A DNA stretch of 64,000 nt from Apostichopus japonicus (Eukaryota > Echinodermata > Holothuroidea > Aspidochirotida > Stichopodidae): the NCBI RefSeq assembly GCF_037975245.1, contig NC_092562.1:20903054-20967053 (forward strand), written 5' to 3'. Shown here in pieces: positions 62,411 to 64,000 of this stretch; positions within the stretch are counted from its first letter, which is position 1, and the number at the start of each line of letters is the position of its first letter. Made by a program: the position numbers and the translations under genes. A model generated the notes under the pieces. It searched no databases. It was not told the origin of the DNA and saw only the letters and a program-made list of their open reading frames with translations.

Positions 62411-62968
62411 AAAAAGAAAAGAAAATTTGAAGAAAACTTAAGGAAAATTTTACCAAAATTGAATTGACCGTAGTGCTAGTATAGTCTCCACTTTTTCTCA
62501 GAAGGGGATTGACTTCTTGCGGAGTGGGGTGAGCAAAGGGGCGTGTTCGCATTTATAACTATTGGTTATGGTTTGCTTCAGACGTCAAAGCCACTCCTTT
62601 AGTTACGTAACCCCCAGACTTACTAATATTTGTCAAAGTGATTCCTTTGAATATGCCAGGTTTTTAAATTATTGTTAACCTACATTTGATGTATAGATAA
62701 AGAGTAGGCCTATAGCACTGTTCGTGTTTCCTAGGTGAGGTGAGGAACATGAGTAGGCATATTTTCTTCAAGAATGTAATAGCAAAGGATCGGGATCCAT
62801 GATGTAAGAAGGGGTGTGGTCCTGGAACTGTTGAAGCCACCGAAGTAATATTACTCCCCATGCATGTAGGACAGCGGTCTGTGAGTCATCCCCAGCTGGG
62901 AAACAGCAAGGCTGTGCTAATAAACTACTGTTAATGTGTGTTTCTGGTAGAAAGGGGTTGTACACGAC
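62411..62968. other. Non-coding DNA between the LINE relic and the next repeat
   Basis: No gene or repeat is recognised. A G/A-rich area near 62400-62460 may be decayed LINE sequence. Confidence 0.45.
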
Positions 62969-63093
62969 CATAGGCGTACGAGGCGGGGGGGGGGGGCAGG
63001 GGGGCAGACTGCCCCCCCAAATTTCCAGAGGACAAGAAATTCGGGCAAAAGTCCTGAAAAATTCGGGCAGCCTAAGAGGAGAAAAAAAATATA

Positions 63094-63124
<31 letters not shown>

Positions 63125-63144
63125 ATTTATATATAAATATATAT

Positions 63145-63216
<72 letters not shown>

Positions 63217-63360
63217 TTTATATATATATAAAATATGCAGTAGCTTGCCCGAATCTTTTTCAAATTTTTGCCCGACAATTCCATGATTTTCTTTATTTAG
63301 CATCATGATGCCCGAATATTTCCGTGTAACACCACCGTAAGTGAAGTTCATCTGGGCTAC
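62969..63360. mobile_element. Partial element related to the 46066-46614 family, split by (TA)n
   Basis: It begins CATAGGCGTACGAGGCGGG, close to the CATAGGCGTAGGAG end of the foldback element, followed by a G-run (62985-62996) and a GGGGGGCAGACTGCCCCCCC hairpin. TTCGGGCA words (63040-63070) and their complement TTGCCCGAA (about 63246-63254) recur. The other family member also carries TTGCCCGAATTTT. No closing terminal repeat or target duplication is found, so the right end is lost or diverged. Confidence 0.5.
63089..63232. repeat. (TA)n microsatellite, about 140 bp
   Basis: Nearly pure alternating TA with occasional TTTA interruptions. It lies inside the partial element above and can extrude as a cruciform. 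Confidence 0.95.
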
Positions 63361-63414
63361 CACGCTTTTTGCATGATCAATTTTTTTCTAACTAGTCAAT
63401 TGTATACCTGGACC

Positions 63415-64000
63415 CAGGGCGGCGGAACCTGGGGGGCACAGGGGGAACGTGCCCCCACTTTTCCTTAGGTTAAAAATATGCCTTTTTTCTACATAAAAAT
63501 TGAGGTGCCTGAAGTTAGCAAGAGGCCAGGGAACCAGAATGAACACTCGGGAAGGCCCTTTTCCGGCCATCAGAGGGGTTTGTAAAACCAAAAATTTTAT
63601 AGTACGCTCCGCGCCAACCGATAGTGGCGCTTCGCTCAGATAGTCGTGCATACAACTTTGCAAACCCTGACTAAGCCCGTGACTTTGAATGAATTTCTGT
63701 GGGTCAAACTCAAAGCTATTTCAAATGGAAAATTTTTTGTTAAGATATTAACAAGAAAAAGACTCTAATTCGGAAGATTCCTACATTAGCAACTAGCATG
63801 GTTTCACCTCATTTTGTCTCAATAGAAAACTTGTTCCTTGTTTCCCAATTTGCGCATTGGATATTGCAGTGCTTATGCATATTTTCCTTGGGGGGGGGGG
63901 GGGTTGATGGAGTGATGTGTATACACAAATAAGATAATACAATAAGAGTTATAAAGGGTACTAAATATAAGGCTGCATCAGTCCAATCGAATTTCTGCAA
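63415..64000 (-). mobile_element. Second copy of the 651-bp MITE family, inverted, cut by the window end
   Basis: It begins (on the + strand) CAGGGCGGCGGAACCTGGGG and matches the reverse complement of 53759-54409 over its whole length to the window edge. Shared segments include the CCAACCGATAG block, the ACACTCGGGAAGG block and the GTCCAATCGAATTTCTGCAA end. Short frames on the minus strand (63388-63663 and 63809-64000) correspond to those of the other copy with several substitutions. Its outer end and target duplication are beyond this window. Confidence 0.88.

Overview
This is a 64 kb piece of an animal (metazoan) nuclear genome. It is AT-rich, mostly non-coding, and has large introns with GT-AG splice sites. 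Interspersed repeats are dense and there are no operons or ribosome-binding sites. The only cellular gene I can support is a three-exon orthologue of NIM1K, an AMPK-related Ser/Thr kinase, on the + strand (coding exons 15075-15375, 37931-38199 and 41093-41860; 445 aa predicted). Its divergence from the vertebrate protein, together with the repeat content (a DIRS retrotransposon, a CR1/L2-like LINE and hAT-type miniature elements), suggests an invertebrate, probably a marine one. An echinoderm or another non-vertebrate deuterostome is my best guess, but I cannot prove it from this window.

Layout. 1-15021 is non-coding upstream DNA with one tRNA-like sequence (4350-4421, minus) and a tandem duplication (8384-8730). 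Coding exon 1 of NIM1K is at 15075. Intron 1 (15376-37930, about 22.6 kb) holds three unrelated tandem arrays: about 47 bp x 11, 85 bp x 16 and 30 bp x 18. It also holds a complete-looking 6.17 kb DIRS-type tyrosine-recombinase retrotransposon (27710-33880) in the same orientation as the gene. That element has inverted terminal repeats, an internal complementary region matching both outer ends, a GC-rich tandem-repeat ORF, RNase H and methylase-like fragments and a broken tyrosine recombinase. I see no recognisable reverse transcriptase in it. Exon 2 is preceded by a duplicated splice acceptor, and intron 2 (2.9 kb) carries paired CRE-like palindromes. Exon 3 encodes the catalytic loop through to the C-terminus.

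Downstream of NIM1K (41861-64000) I find no further host gene. This part contains a 52-bp x 3 tRNA-T-arm-like tandem repeat and a 549-bp foldback element with 8-bp target duplications (46066-46614). It also has a degenerate TGACTTGATATCAA repeat field, a perfect 14-bp hairpin, and a 651-bp CA...TG element with 8-bp target duplications (53759-54409) nested in an older repeat. Near the end are a decayed, 5'-truncated LINE on the minus strand (59762-62410) and a second, inverted copy of the 651-bp family running off the right edge (63415-64000).

How the parts relate: the kinase gene has the complete set of kinase motifs and is presumably functional. It has expanded mainly through repeats accumulating in intron 1. 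All of the transposon coding regions seen here are interrupted.
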